Positions 32,949 through 41,610 of a stretch of 64,000 nucleotides of DNA are shown one piece after another. Position numbers and translations under genes: made by a program. Position 1 is the first letter of the stretch. The number at the start of each line of letters is the position of its first letter. Source of the stretch: Chitinophaga agri (GTDB lineage Bacteria > Bacteroidota > Bacteroidia > Chitinophagales > Chitinophagaceae); the NCBI RefSeq assembly GCF_010093065.1, contig NZ_CP048113.1, positions 2,232,001-2,296,000 on the forward strand, in the 5' to 3' direction. The notes below the pieces were generated by a model. It had not been told where the DNA came from, did no database searches, and was given only the letters and a program-made list of their open reading frames with translations.

Positions 32949-35105
32949 ATGAGAAAAGGTCTCAACGGTCTCAGCACCCTTTTATTGCTATCTTCACTGG
33001 TCCCGACGAGTAGCAGGGCGCAGACGACACCGGCGTATACGAAATACGTTAACACATTCATTGGTACAGCGCCGTTAACTGATCCGAAGATCCTGGGGTA
33101 TACATTGCCCGACGGCTGGAGATCATGGGCCGGACTCACCTTTCCGGGGAGCTCATTGCCTAATGCCATGGTGCAGTTAAGTCCGATGACGGAATATGGT
33201 TCCGGCGCAGGCTATGAGTATGAAGATAACATTATCTACAGCTTTACCCATACCAACAAAGGTCACTGGAACCTGTGCAACATTCCTGTGCTGCCCCTCT
33301 CCCATCCCGGAGAGAAGTTCCAGTCCAGGTTTTCACACCAGAAAGAAAGCGCAGCACCAGGCTATTACCAGGTATACCTGGATGACTATGGCGTGGATGT
33401 ACGCCTGACTTCCACCCTGCGTTGCGGCTATCATCAGTATGCATTTAAAGATGACGCTGACAAACAGATCCTGTTTGATCTGGCGAAGTCCAATAACAGG
33501 ATCTCCGAATGGAAGATCGAGCAGATAGGTGATAATGCCGTACAGGGGTATCAGCGGGCCGGCTCCAATATTTACTTCTATGCTGTCTTGAATACAAAGA
33601 TCACTCAGCTGGAGAAAAAGGCAGAAAGCGATCCTAAAGGATATGCGATCGTACATCTGGCAGATGGCAATAAAGGCCCTGTCGAAATGAAGATAGGTAT
33701 CTCTTTTGTGAGTGCTGAAAATGCAAAACAGAACCTGGAACAGGAAATCGGTAACCGCTCTTTTGAAGACATTCGTAATACGGCCACTAATACATGGGAA
33801 AAGCTGCTGTCCACTATTGAAGTAAAAGGCGGCACAGACAAGCAGCGCACCATGTTCTATTCCTGCCTGTACAGATCATTCCTCTGGCCGGCATTACGCA
33901 GTGATGTCAACGGCGAGTTTCATGATGCAAAAGGCAATACGGCAAAAGCCGACTTCAACTATTACACGGAGCCTTCCTTGTGGGATACTTACAGGAATAA
34001 AGATGTATTACTGGGTATGATCTCTCCCGATGTCACGCTGGATGTGATCAAGTCGATGAAAGAAGTAGGTGATAAAACAGGATTTATTCCTACCTTCTTC
34101 CATGGCGATCATGGTACATCCTCTATAGCCGGCGCCTACCTGCGTGGTATAGACAATTTCGACATCAAAGGTACCTATGCAATATTGCTGAGGAATGCCA
34201 ATGTCGATAAAGGCGCCAGACCCTTTGTAAAAGAGTATATCGAAAAGGGATATATCTCTGATCCGGATGTGAAGAACCCACATGTGGAAACAAAGGCAAA
34301 AGCCGGGGTATCCAAGACACTGGAGTATTCCTATGATGATTATTCACTGGCGCAGATCGCAAAGAAACTGGGAGACACAGCCAACTATCGTATACTGATG
34401 GCACGTTCCAAAAACTACCGGAACATGTTTGATCCTTCCACTAAGTTCATGAGAGGAAGACTGGAAAATGGTGAGTGGATTAAAAACTTTGATCCGCAGT
34501 ACCCTTACTATGAATACATGTACAGGGAGGCTAATGCCTGGCAGGTATCCTTCTTTGCTCCACATGATATGAAAGGACTCATACAGCTGTACGGCGGTGC
34601 AACACCTTTTGAAGCCAAACTGGATTCCCTGTTCACCGTGCCATGGAATCCGAAGCATATCGCGAGGAATGTAGAGACGATGATCGGCCAGTATTGTCAT
34701 GGTAATCAGCCAGACCATGAAGCTCCATTCGCATACTATTTCATCAATAAACCGGAGAAATCCCAGAAGATCATTGATACGATCCTCAATACGCTGTATG
34801 GTGTGGGAGACGATGGGATTGCCCTGTGTGGTATGGATGATGCAGGTGAAATGTCCGCTTGGTATGTACTGTCAGCAGCTGGTCTGTATACTTTCTCTGC
34901 CACCGATCCCGAATACCTGGTAACGGTACCGCTGTTTGACGAGGTAAAATGGAAGACCAGCACAGGCAAAGTATTGACCATTACCCACGCTGGAACAGGC
35001 CGCAAAATGACTGGTATTAAAGTAAATGGTAAAACGATCAAAGGATATTTTGTGCCGGATGAGCTGTTTAAGAAAGGAGGAAAGATTGAAGTAGTGACAA
35101 AGTAG
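32949..35105 (+). CDS. Secreted GH92 alpha-mannosidase
   Basis: A signal peptide (cleavage after SSRAQ) precedes the GH92 N-terminal beta-sandwich (about 30-270, with YVNTFIGT, PGSSLPNAMVQLSP and YEDNIIYSFTHTNKGHW). The catalytic (alpha/alpha)6 domain (about 275-700) has SLWDTYRNKDVL, FHGDHGTSSIAGAYLRG, GNQPDHEAPFAYYF and MDDAGEMSAWYVLSAAG, which carry the calcium-dependent acid and base residues. GH92 enzymes are inverting exo-alpha-mannosidases acting on mannans or N-glycans. It is periplasmic or surface-bound. It stands alone with its own terminator. Confidence 0.93.
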   Translation: MRKGLNGLSTLLLLSSLVPTSSRAQTTPAYTKYVNTFIGTAPLTDPKILGYTLPDGWRSWAGLTFPGSSLPNAMVQLSPMTEYGSGAGYEYEDNIIYSFTHTNKGHWNLCNIPVLPLSHPGEKFQSRFSHQKESAAPGYYQVYLDDYGVDVRLTSTLRCGYHQYAFKDDADKQILFDLAKSNNRISEWKIEQIGDNAVQGYQRAGSNIYFYAVLNTKITQLEKKAESDPKGYAIVHLADGNKGPVEMKIGISFVSAENAKQNLEQEIGNRSFEDIRNTATNTWEKLLSTIEVKGGTDKQRTMFYSCLYRSFLWPALRSDVNGEFHDAKGNTAKADFNYYTEPSLWDTYRNKDVLLGMISPDVTLDVIKSMKEVGDKTGFIPTFFHGDHGTSSIAGAYLRGIDNFDIKGTYAILLRNANVDKGARPFVKEYIEKGYISDPDVKNPHVETKAKAGVSKTLEYSYDDYSLAQIAKKLGDTANYRILMARSKNYRNMFDPSTKFMRGRLENGEWIKNFDPQYPYYEYMYREANAWQVSFFAPHDMKGLIQLYGGATPFEAKLDSLFTVPWNPKHIARNVETMIGQYCHGNQPDHEAPFAYYFINKPEKSQKIIDTILNTLYGVGDDGIALCGMDDAGEMSAWYVLSAAGLYTFSATDPEYLVTVPLFDEVKWKTSTGKVLTITHAGTGRKMTGIKVNGKTIKGYFVPDELFKKGGKIEVVTK

Positions 35106-35117
35106 TCTATTATCACA

Positions 35118-35174
35118 AATAAAGTAAACGCCCCGTCTGTTGATTCACCTGACAGACGGGGCGTTCACTTTATT
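35118..35174 (+). terminator. Hairpin terminator after GH92
   Basis: AACGCCCCGTCTGT (35127-35140) pairs perfectly with 35152-35165. After one mismatch eight more base pairs extend the stem outward to 35118 and 35174. The loop is 11 nt and the 3' side is T-rich. Confidence 0.85.
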
Positions 35175-35200
35175 ATCCAGCACGCATAAAATATTTATTC

Positions 35201-35208
35201 TATTTTTG
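35201..35208 (+). promoter_or_regulatory. -7 box for DUF4253 lipoprotein gene
   Basis: TATTTTTG matches TAnnTTTG. It overlaps an upstream in-frame GTG at 35208, which argues for translation starting at the ATG at 35229. Confidence 0.45.
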
Positions 35209-35228
35209 TGCCAACCTATTTTTTTACT

Positions 35229-35903
35229 ATGAAAATGCTATTAACCACTATCTTTCTGGCGACTACTTTCTGCGCCTGCTCTTCATCTGACAACAACAAC
35301 AAGCAATCTGCCAACAAGGATTACACACTAGCCGATTCCATTCATTTTGATCATGCGATCGTTGACGATCTCAGGAAAGAAACTGACTCTTCTTTCACCA
35401 GAATGGTAGCTTATGTGGATGATCTGGGTATTGACATTGAAATAGACACCTTATATCCTGATGGACTGCTATTTAATCACGACGGACAAACATCCGCCGA
35501 GCTGGTATTACGCCTGAAGGACAGCTTTCGCAAACGCGGCTACTTTATCTTCAGGGCGGAGCAACATTTCGGATATCAACCGGATAAAATTGCTGTATTG
35601 AAATCCGGTGACCAGTTTGACATTCTAAAGTACAGACGTACCGATGGCGCCAACTACAGTATCAGCAATGACAGCGTCATTAATAAACTAAAAGAGTGGA
35701 ACAGTCGCTTTCCTTTCGAGATCATAGGCGCTGACCGTGACATGGTAGAAGCGCAATTCATCCGCAAGCCAGCCGACATGGAGGCATTTGCAAAAGAGGT
35801 ATACACTTTCTGTCCGGATATCGTAGATCAGGGTACGGAAACAGTGGAACGCCTGGCAGAAGAAATGAAGCAGTCGAATGTATTATATCTATGGTGGGAT
35901 TAA
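35229..35903 (+). CDS. DUF4253 lipoprotein
   Basis: A lipoprotein signal (MKMLLTTIFLATTFCACSSS, lipidated at C15 or C17) is followed by an Asn/Ser-rich spacer. The C-terminal part matches the DUF4253 pattern: FEIIGADRDMVEAQFIRKP, FAKEVYTFCPDIVDQG and a C-terminus LYLWWD. DUF4253 has no established function. A membrane-anchored periplasmic location is predicted. Its stop codon lies inside the stem of the following terminator. Confidence 0.72.
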   Translation: MKMLLTTIFLATTFCACSSSDNNNKQSANKDYTLADSIHFDHAIVDDLRKETDSSFTRMVAYVDDLGIDIEIDTLYPDGLLFNHDGQTSAELVLRLKDSFRKRGYFIFRAEQHFGYQPDKIAVLKSGDQFDILKYRRTDGANYSISNDSVINKLKEWNSRFPFEIIGADRDMVEAQFIRKPADMEAFAKEVYTFCPDIVDQGTETVERLAEEMKQSNVLYLWWD

Positions 35904-35920
35904 TTAATCCCACTTTTTTT
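35894..35920 (+). terminator. Terminator overlapping the stop codon
   Basis: GTGGGATTAA (35894-35903) pairs perfectly with TTAATCCCAC (35904-35913), followed by seven T residues. The DUF4253 stop codon TAA is the last three bases of the left arm. Confidence 0.85.
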
Positions 35921-35923
35921 ATG

Positions 35924-36370
35924 TCAGTCCTCAAATATTTTACCGCTGAAGACCAGTTCCCAGCTACCTTCTGCGATCTCGTCATTCAACTCCTTATGAT
36001 CCCAGCCGCAGTAGCCAATGAAGACCTTGATATCTTTCGCTGTTAAGATACCGGTATTGATATATAGCACGGCAGTTTTGAAATCGCCCCCCACGTAGAT
36101 ATTATCCTTTACATGCTCCCCTCCTTCGATCAGGTCAGGGCGCTGGTGTATAAAGAACAGGTGTTCCTGGTCAACGGGGCCGCCTTCGTACAAGGGGAAA
36201 GGCATGCCTTGTCTGAACTCCTCCAGCTCATTCAGCTTACGGGGGAATACCTTATTGACCACAAACCCCATGGCTCCGTTTTCATTATACTCTGTGATAA
36301 AGATGACGGTACTCTCGAAAACAGAGTCATCCAGGAGAGCGGTACTGTTGATAAAAATGCCAGGCTTCAT
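35924..36370 (-). CDS. yqgE: YqgE/AlgH family protein
   Basis: The 148-residue single-domain protein matches YqgE: GIFINSTALLDDSVFESTVIFI, GAMGFVVNKVF, PLYEGGPVDQEHLFFIH, VGGDFKTAVLYI and IGYCGWDHKELNDEIAEGSW. The family is widespread, but its molecular function is unresolved. It is cytoplasmic. The HxlR gene lies 9 bp upstream on the same strand, so the two may share a transcript. Confidence 0.93.
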   Translation of the reverse strand: MKPGIFINSTALLDDSVFESTVIFITEYNENGAMGFVVNKVFPRKLNELEEFRQGMPFPLYEGGPVDQEHLFFIHQRPDLIEGGEHVKDNIYVGGDFKTAVLYINTGILTAKDIKVFIGYCGWDHKELNDEIAEGSWELVFSGKIFED

Positions 36371-36379
36371 GGCGTAAAG

Positions 36380-36748
36380 TTAGCAATTAATACTTTGAAC
36401 AGCCATTTCCGGTGTATCAGTATGTACGGTAGCATACTGGCGCCCCCAGGCTTCCATTGCTTCCAGCAGGGGTATCAACGAACGACCTGTTGCTGTGAGG
36501 AAATACTCTACTTTAGGTGGCAGCTCAGGATACACTACTCTGGTGATAATACCATGCTCTTCCAGCTCCCTCAGCTGCTGATTCAATACCTGCCGGGACG
36601 CCTTCGGATTGTATGCCTGTAACTGTCCAGGGCGGTTAATCCCTTTATAGATATTATACAATAAACAGGGCTTCCACTTACTCCCGATAATATCCATTGT
36701 CACTGCCATTCCGCAACTCAGATCTTTCGGTATTTTATGCTCATACAT
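36380..36748 (-). CDS. HxlR-family winged-helix regulator
   Basis: The 122-residue protein has the HxlR pattern: DLSCGMAVTMDIIGSKWKPCLLYNI, ASRQVLNQQLRELEEHGIITRVVY and PPKVEYFLTATGRSLIPLLEAMEAWG. The Cys before GMAVTMD is the usual redox-sensitive or conserved position. Dimers bind palindromic DNA, and a 28-bp palindrome lies just upstream. It probably represses itself and the divergent MBL gene. Confidence 0.92.
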   Translation of the reverse strand: MYEHKIPKDLSCGMAVTMDIIGSKWKPCLLYNIYKGINRPGQLQAYNPKASRQVLNQQLRELEEHGIITRVVYPELPPKVEYFLTATGRSLIPLLEAMEAWGRQYATVHTDTPEMAVQSINC

Positions 36749-36767
36749 ACACGGCGCATTTTACCAG

Positions 36768-36775
36768 CAAAGATA
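36768..36775 (-). promoter_or_regulatory. -7 box of hxlR-type gene
   Basis: On the minus strand TATCTTTG matches TAnnTTTG, about 20 bp before the HxlR start. The adjacent palindrome covers its -33 region. Confidence 0.45.
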
Positions 36776-36794
36776 CACTCCCTTCCCGAAACCG

Positions 36795-36822
36795 GACATA
36801 CGCATAATTTTATGCGTATGTC
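36795..36822. promoter_or_regulatory. 28-bp palindrome, candidate HxlR operator
   Basis: GACATACGCATAA (36795-36807) and its exact complement (36810-36822) flank a 2-nt TT centre. It sits between the divergent HxlR and MBL genes, over the -33 region of the HxlR promoter. For the MBL gene, TTG at 36839 and CACCTTTG at 36862 (spacing 20) form a weak promoter just downstream. Confidence 0.65.
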
Positions 36823-36887
36823 ATAACGGGCTGCGTACTTGTCTTTTCCGGTGTACACCTTCACCTTTGCGGAAAAAATATAACATC

Positions 36888-37859
36888 ATGAATGTACACT
36901 TTCAACTGATCTGGAGAACCGCCATCATAGCGGCACTTATCACTATCAGCCATGCGCTGCACGCACAACAGTTAAAGGCGCCATTGGAGCAGGCAGGGTA
37001 CTATCGTATTCAGGTAGGTGATTATGAGGTCACCGCGCTCTCCGATGGCACAGTGCCTATTCACTTACATGAACTGCTGACTAATGTAAGTGATAAGGAA
37101 ATAGACAGCCTTTCGGCACTCAGTTTCCAGACGGCCACAGCAGAAGCGTCCGTCAATGCATACCTGATCAGAACAGGTGGTAAACTTGTTCTGATAGATG
37201 CCGGGACAGCAGAATTATACGGACCTACATTAGGGCATCTTCCGGAGAGCCTGCAGAAGATCGGTGTGTCACCTGAGCAGATTGACGCCATCCTCATCAC
37301 ACATATCCATACAGACCATACAGGGGGATTAATGCTGGGAGACAAGATGATGTTCCCTAATGCCACCATATATATCAGCCGGCCGGAGACGGACTTCTGG
37401 CTGAGTGAGACAAGCAGGAAACATGCACCTGAAAGGTTACAGAAATGGTTTAAGGAAGCGGCAGATAAGGTTGGTCCCTACATGGCCGCCGGCAAAGTAA
37501 AAAACTTTGAATACGGGCAGGAGCTGCTCCCTGGTATTACACCATTGGCCACACCGGGACATACACCGGGACACACCTTTTACTCACTGGAAAGTAAAGG
37601 AGAGCGTATGCTGTTCGTCGGTGATATTATACATGCGGCGGCGGTACAGTTACCGTCACCTTCGGTTACCATCACGTTTGATGTAGATCCTGGAGCTGCA
37701 GCTGCACAGCGTATCAAAGCATTTAAAGATGCAGCAGCAAAGGGGTACTGGGTGGCAGCCGATCATGTCTCTTTTCCGGGCGTGGGACACCTGCGGGCAC
37801 AGGGAAATGGATTCATCTGGATACCGGTGAATTACAGCACACTGGGGAATGGGCAGTGA
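36888..37859 (+). CDS. Exported MBL-fold hydrolase
   Basis: A signal peptide (cleavage after HALHAQ) precedes a metallo-beta-lactamase domain with the motif HIHTDHTGG, then the metal-binding GHTPGH and the FVGDIIH Asp, followed by a distal His in VAADHVSFPG. The arrangement resembles lactonase and methyl-parathion-hydrolase-like enzymes (two-metal hydrolases). The substrate is unknown. I chose the ATG at 36888, since the TTG at 36867 would precede the signal peptide awkwardly. It is divergent from the HxlR gene, its likely regulator. Confidence 0.87.
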   Translation: MNVHFQLIWRTAIIAALITISHALHAQQLKAPLEQAGYYRIQVGDYEVTALSDGTVPIHLHELLTNVSDKEIDSLSALSFQTATAEASVNAYLIRTGGKLVLIDAGTAELYGPTLGHLPESLQKIGVSPEQIDAILITHIHTDHTGGLMLGDKMMFPNATIYISRPETDFWLSETSRKHAPERLQKWFKEAADKVGPYMAAGKVKNFEYGQELLPGITPLATPGHTPGHTFYSLESKGERMLFVGDIIHAAAVQLPSPSVTITFDVDPGAAAAQRIKAFKDAAAKGYWVAADHVSFPGVGHLRAQGNGFIWIPVNYSTLGNGQ

Positions 37860-37916
37860 TAAGTGTAAAGATTTATCTAATTTTACGATACGCCATTCAC
37901 CTAAACCAATTTCTTC

Positions 37917-39122
37917 ATGGACACCTGTGTTGCGGCCATCAAAAGCCGCCGTATCGAATCTATTGACTTATTACGGGGCATTATCATGATCATCATGTCG
38001 CTGGATCATGTACGTGACTACTTTCATGCCTACTCCTACGTGTATGATCCTACGGATCTGCAACACACTACCGGACCTATTTTCCTGACAAGATGGATCA
38101 CGCATTACTGCGCACCAACCTTTATGCTGCTGGCCGGGATCTCTGCCTGTATGTATGGCGCGAAGAACGGCAAGAAAGCATTATCCTATTTTCTCTTCAC
38201 AAGAGGGCTCTGGCTGGTGTTTGTTGAACTGTTCTTCGTCACACTGGCATGGACGTTCAATCCGCATTACCCGGTATTTATACTCCAGGTGATCTGGGCT
38301 TTTGGTATCGCCATGATACTGCTTTCCCTGCTGGTACAATTACCACGAAAGGTGTTACTACCACTGGGCGTATTACTGATCGCTGCACATAATATGCTTG
38401 ATAATGTACATGTACCTGGTGACAGCATTCCTGCTTTCATTTGGTCAGCCTTACATGACCCTAACTTTGCTGGCTTTCAGTTCGGTCCCTTCCATCCGAT
38501 CATCGGATATCCGGTGCTGCCATGGCTGGGCATCATTACCTTCGGTTATTGTGTGGGTAGTCTCTACACACCAGCAGTGACACCTGAAAAAAGAAAGCAA
38601 TGGCTGCGTAACCTGGGACTGGGCAGCATACTGTTGTTTATCGTATTACGCTGGATGAATATCTACGGAGATCGTTCACCGTGGTCTGTGCAGGACAACT
38701 GGCTACTAACGCTGTTCTCTTTCGTGAATACGACCAAGTATCCGCCGTCATTGCTATTCATACTGATGACCACAGGCCCATCCCTGCTGTTCCTCGCGTA
38801 TGCCGAGCGACCACTCAATAAGTTAACGGCTGCACTGACCGTATTTGGCCGGGTGCCGATGTTCTTCTACCTGCTGCACATCCCCCTGATACACGGTCTG
38901 GGTGTACTGGCTGCGGCACTTTCAGGACACGGTGCTGCCAGCATGGTAGACCTTACTACCTGGGTCACGGCCAATGACCAACTGAAAGGATACGGATTTT
39001 CCCTACCGGTGGTGTACGGCGTATGGGTACTGGTGATCGCTTTGTTATATCCGCTTAGTCTGTGGTTCAGTAAATACAAGCAGGCGAATCAGGCGCATAA
39101 AAAATGGCTGAGTTATTTTTAG
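37917..39122 (+). CDS. DUF1624-type multispanning membrane protein
   Basis: About ten transmembrane helices are seen. The N-terminal signature RRIESIDLLRGIIMIIMSLDHVRDYFH matches DUF1624 / heparan-glucosaminide acetyltransferase-like membrane acyltransferases in its core (DLLRG and LDHVRD). Other motifs are HYCAPTFMLLAGISACMYG and RVPMFFYLLHIPLIHG. It probably transfers or carries acyl groups to sugars at the inner membrane, though activity is unproven. It starts 57 bp after the MBL gene and ends before a strong hairpin. Confidence 0.85.
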   Translation: MDTCVAAIKSRRIESIDLLRGIIMIIMSLDHVRDYFHAYSYVYDPTDLQHTTGPIFLTRWITHYCAPTFMLLAGISACMYGAKNGKKALSYFLFTRGLWLVFVELFFVTLAWTFNPHYPVFILQVIWAFGIAMILLSLLVQLPRKVLLPLGVLLIAAHNMLDNVHVPGDSIPAFIWSALHDPNFAGFQFGPFHPIIGYPVLPWLGIITFGYCVGSLYTPAVTPEKRKQWLRNLGLGSILLFIVLRWMNIYGDRSPWSVQDNWLLTLFSFVNTTKYPPSLLFILMTTGPSLLFLAYAERPLNKLTAALTVFGRVPMFFYLLHIPLIHGLGVLAAALSGHGAASMVDLTTWVTANDQLKGYGFSLPVVYGVWVLVIALLYPLSLWFSKYKQANQAHKKWLSYF

Positions 39123-39231
39123 AAAACAGCCGCAAAACCGGTGGTGTGCTGGATGTATCCAACACGGTAGAAGCAAAAACTCCCACACGCGGCAATAACA
39201 CAAGCCAGCAGTACATACCAGCACCCGTATA

Positions 39232-39272
39232 AAAAAAGCATGTAGTCCCAATGAGGAACTACATGCTTTTTT
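39232..39272. terminator. 15-bp hairpin between convergent genes
   Basis: Arms 39232-39246 and 39258-39272 pair perfectly (core GCATGTAGT) with an A-run on the left and a T-run on the right. It acts in either direction for the DUF1624 and GxGYxYP genes. Confidence 0.9.
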
Positions 39273-39294
39273 ATGATAGTCGTCCGTCATACTT

Positions 39295-41298
39295 TTACTG
39301 TGGATCCACTGGCAATCCATTCGCCTCACGGAGCAACTGGAACAGATGATCCGGCCTTACCACCACATGATTGGCATTGAGGGAATTAGCTACGTTTTTG
39401 AAGCTTGTAGGCGTAACATTTGTCCATGGCTGTGCCTGAATAATGATGAAACGCGGAGAAGCGCCATTCCATCCTGCGGCAGCTGAAGCAATATGGTCTT
39501 TCATGGCCTGTTCACTGGTACAATAGTTACAGGACAATGCCATTCCGGGCATACTGTTATTGTAGATGGTCAACCCGCCACCTGTGTTCTGCGCGGTCAA
39601 TCCTAAAGTAGAAGGCGCAAAGGAGGCGAAGGTCTGTCCTACATGCTGATTAATACCTCCTGTAATGGTGTTCCAGATGGTCACTACGCGGAATCCGGCC
39701 CGCTTATTATAATCCTCTGTTTTGGCAACAAACTGGTTCAGGCGCGTCTGGTCCGGCCAGTTATTCGGATAGGTATATCCATATCCAGAAGGACCAGAGA
39801 TCAGGTTATCATTATTAGTGGCACTTTGCCAGTAATAGTTCAATGCCCCCGGCATGGCGTCCAGCATAGCGGGCGATACCGTCCATCCTATCGGCACAGC
39901 ACCACGGTCCGGGTTATTCCACAGCTTGCGCATCAGGTGTTCTACATACTGAAGGTTGTCGCCATCACTCAATATGAACGCCACATACAGTTTGTTCTGC
40001 AGGGTCGGTTTTGCAGGGATGGGCTTAGGTATAACCGTTCTTGACATACCACTGTGTACGGTCAGATTGGTAGACCAGTCACTGGCTATCGTCGCAATAC
40101 CATACTGTGAAGCTCTTTGTACACCTGGCGCCTCTTCCGGCCACCAGCCCATATAGTTGGCACCAGCCGGCATGGAACTCAGGAAGCTGTTCAGCAGCTC
40201 ACTTTCTCCGGCCACATCAGGGTCCAGCCAGATGGTAGCAGCACCGATCGCAACAGCATACTCTCTGAGTGCTGCCTTATGTGCATCAGGATTTAAACCT
40301 ATCAGAACGCGTTTATCCACGTTAGGCCAGTAGGTGTTATACATGGTCTGGTAGACCTGTAGTTTGCTGGTGAACTGCCCACGCAGATCAACCAGGATAG
40401 GCAGGTTGTAAGGAGCGCTGGTCAGCCGGGACAGCAACACCGGCGATACGATCAGGGCATTCCTGTTTTTGGCCAGTACAGTGGCCAGGTTCACGGTGTG
40501 TATCTGGGAAGGATCATATACGATCAGACCCGAGATCTCATTGCGGTATTTGGTGATCAGGTCCCATTTATTACTGGTTTCGGTCCAGTTCAATCCGAGG
40601 GATTGCAGCCAGGTATACTGTCCTTCTGCAAACGCATCTCCTTCATAGGAAAAGAGGCGGGGCTGTACCCGGTTCACGATGCCTTTGAGAGAGGCAAACA
40701 GGTACATTTCAGCAGAAGAACCGTTTTGCTGCACTGCCACCCAGTCTACCTTCGTATAGGAAGTGCCACGCCAGTAAACGCGCAGCTCTATGGACTGGTT
40801 ATTAGCCGGCATGGTGAAGGGCAGTGTGATGCTGGTGTAATCACCGGCAATGGGGAACTGCCTGCGGGTAACTGCCCTGGAAGCCAGGATCTGACCGGTA
40901 GTCGCATTCCTGACGTCGATATCTACCACAGGATCATCATTAGCGGTGTTGTTGTCTACTTTCATCCTGAACTCAGCGACATTGGGGCCGGCAGGAATAC
41001 TCATATCATAAGGGCCGTAGATCATGTGCTCATCGGCCTTGTCGATACCCGTCTGACAAAGCCAGCCGTCTGTTTCGAGTCTGCCGGTCTTGTGGCCGAG
41101 TGACGCGCCCTCTCCTTCCCAGCGGGTGGAACTCTCGCGTAAGATAAACAGGTCCTGGGTCTGGGCTGTAGCAGGAAACGATGGTAATAACTGTCCGGAA
41201 GGCCATGATAACTGGGCCTGTACCGGCAGTACGAACAGGTGCAATACAATAAAGAGCGCTGTTGCCAGGCGAACAGCCGGATAAAATGGTTTGCTCAT
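39295..41298 (-). CDS. Exported GxGYxYP-domain protein, putative glycoside hydrolase
   Basis: After a signal peptide (cleavage near VQAQ) comes a beta-sandwich module (about 50-190, with GPYDMSIPAGPNVAEFRMKVDN). A larger region follows that carries SGPSGYGYTYPNNWP (near 505), the GxGYxYP signature. That family is a predicted glycoside hydrolase of unproven specificity. It also has VAFILSDGDNLQYVEHLMRKLW and PIGWTVSPAMLDAMPG. A 312-bp gap separates it from the GH13 gene, so it may have its own promoter, but it lies on the same strand as the utilisation locus. Confidence 0.8.
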   Translation of the reverse strand: MSKPFYPAVRLATALFIVLHLFVLPVQAQLSWPSGQLLPSFPATAQTQDLFILRESSTRWEGEGASLGHKTGRLETDGWLCQTGIDKADEHMIYGPYDMSIPAGPNVAEFRMKVDNNTANDDPVVDIDVRNATTGQILASRAVTRRQFPIAGDYTSITLPFTMPANNQSIELRVYWRGTSYTKVDWVAVQQNGSSAEMYLFASLKGIVNRVQPRLFSYEGDAFAEGQYTWLQSLGLNWTETSNKWDLITKYRNEISGLIVYDPSQIHTVNLATVLAKNRNALIVSPVLLSRLTSAPYNLPILVDLRGQFTSKLQVYQTMYNTYWPNVDKRVLIGLNPDAHKAALREYAVAIGAATIWLDPDVAGESELLNSFLSSMPAGANYMGWWPEEAPGVQRASQYGIATIASDWSTNLTVHSGMSRTVIPKPIPAKPTLQNKLYVAFILSDGDNLQYVEHLMRKLWNNPDRGAVPIGWTVSPAMLDAMPGALNYYWQSATNNDNLISGPSGYGYTYPNNWPDQTRLNQFVAKTEDYNKRAGFRVVTIWNTITGGINQHVGQTFASFAPSTLGLTAQNTGGGLTIYNNSMPGMALSCNYCTSEQAMKDHIASAAAGWNGASPRFIIIQAQPWTNVTPTSFKNVANSLNANHVVVRPDHLFQLLREANGLPVDPQ

Positions 41299-41610
41299 AG
41301 GTTAACCCTTTAAGAGTGAATAAATTAAATGGACACTGAAAACGCAGTAAAGTATAGTGCACGTGGAAGCAGGATACTTTTCACCGGATAGTGCGTTTGG
41401 TTATTTTGAATCAGATTATCAGGCTGAAAATACAAAAAAACGCTAACGAACAAAGATAATTATAAGGACTGCGAACGGGATGCAGATACCAATGCGATTT
41501 CAGGCCCAAAGCCACTCCTATACAGGGTTTTCCGTTATAGATCCCATATTTCCGGCAGCGATTGAGCATGTGATCAAAGCCGGGTGCCGGACGAAACTGA
41601 GGTGATACAG
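41299..41610 (-). promoter_or_regulatory. Intergenic region upstream of GxGYxYP gene
   Basis: This 312-bp gap holds a minus-strand -7 box TATCTTTG (41451-41458) without a good -33 TTTG. No hairpin terminator is obvious after the GH13 gene. A 41-codon plus-strand frame (41480-41605) reads plausibly but has no recognisable family. Confidence 0.3.

Noticed and set aside
40498..41103. 201-codon plus-strand open frame
   Set aside because: It is antisense to the GxGYxYP gene; the latter has a signal peptide and family motif.
41480..41605. 41-codon plus-strand open frame
   Set aside because: The translation reads acceptably but is short, without family match or promoter, in a gap between minus-strand genes.
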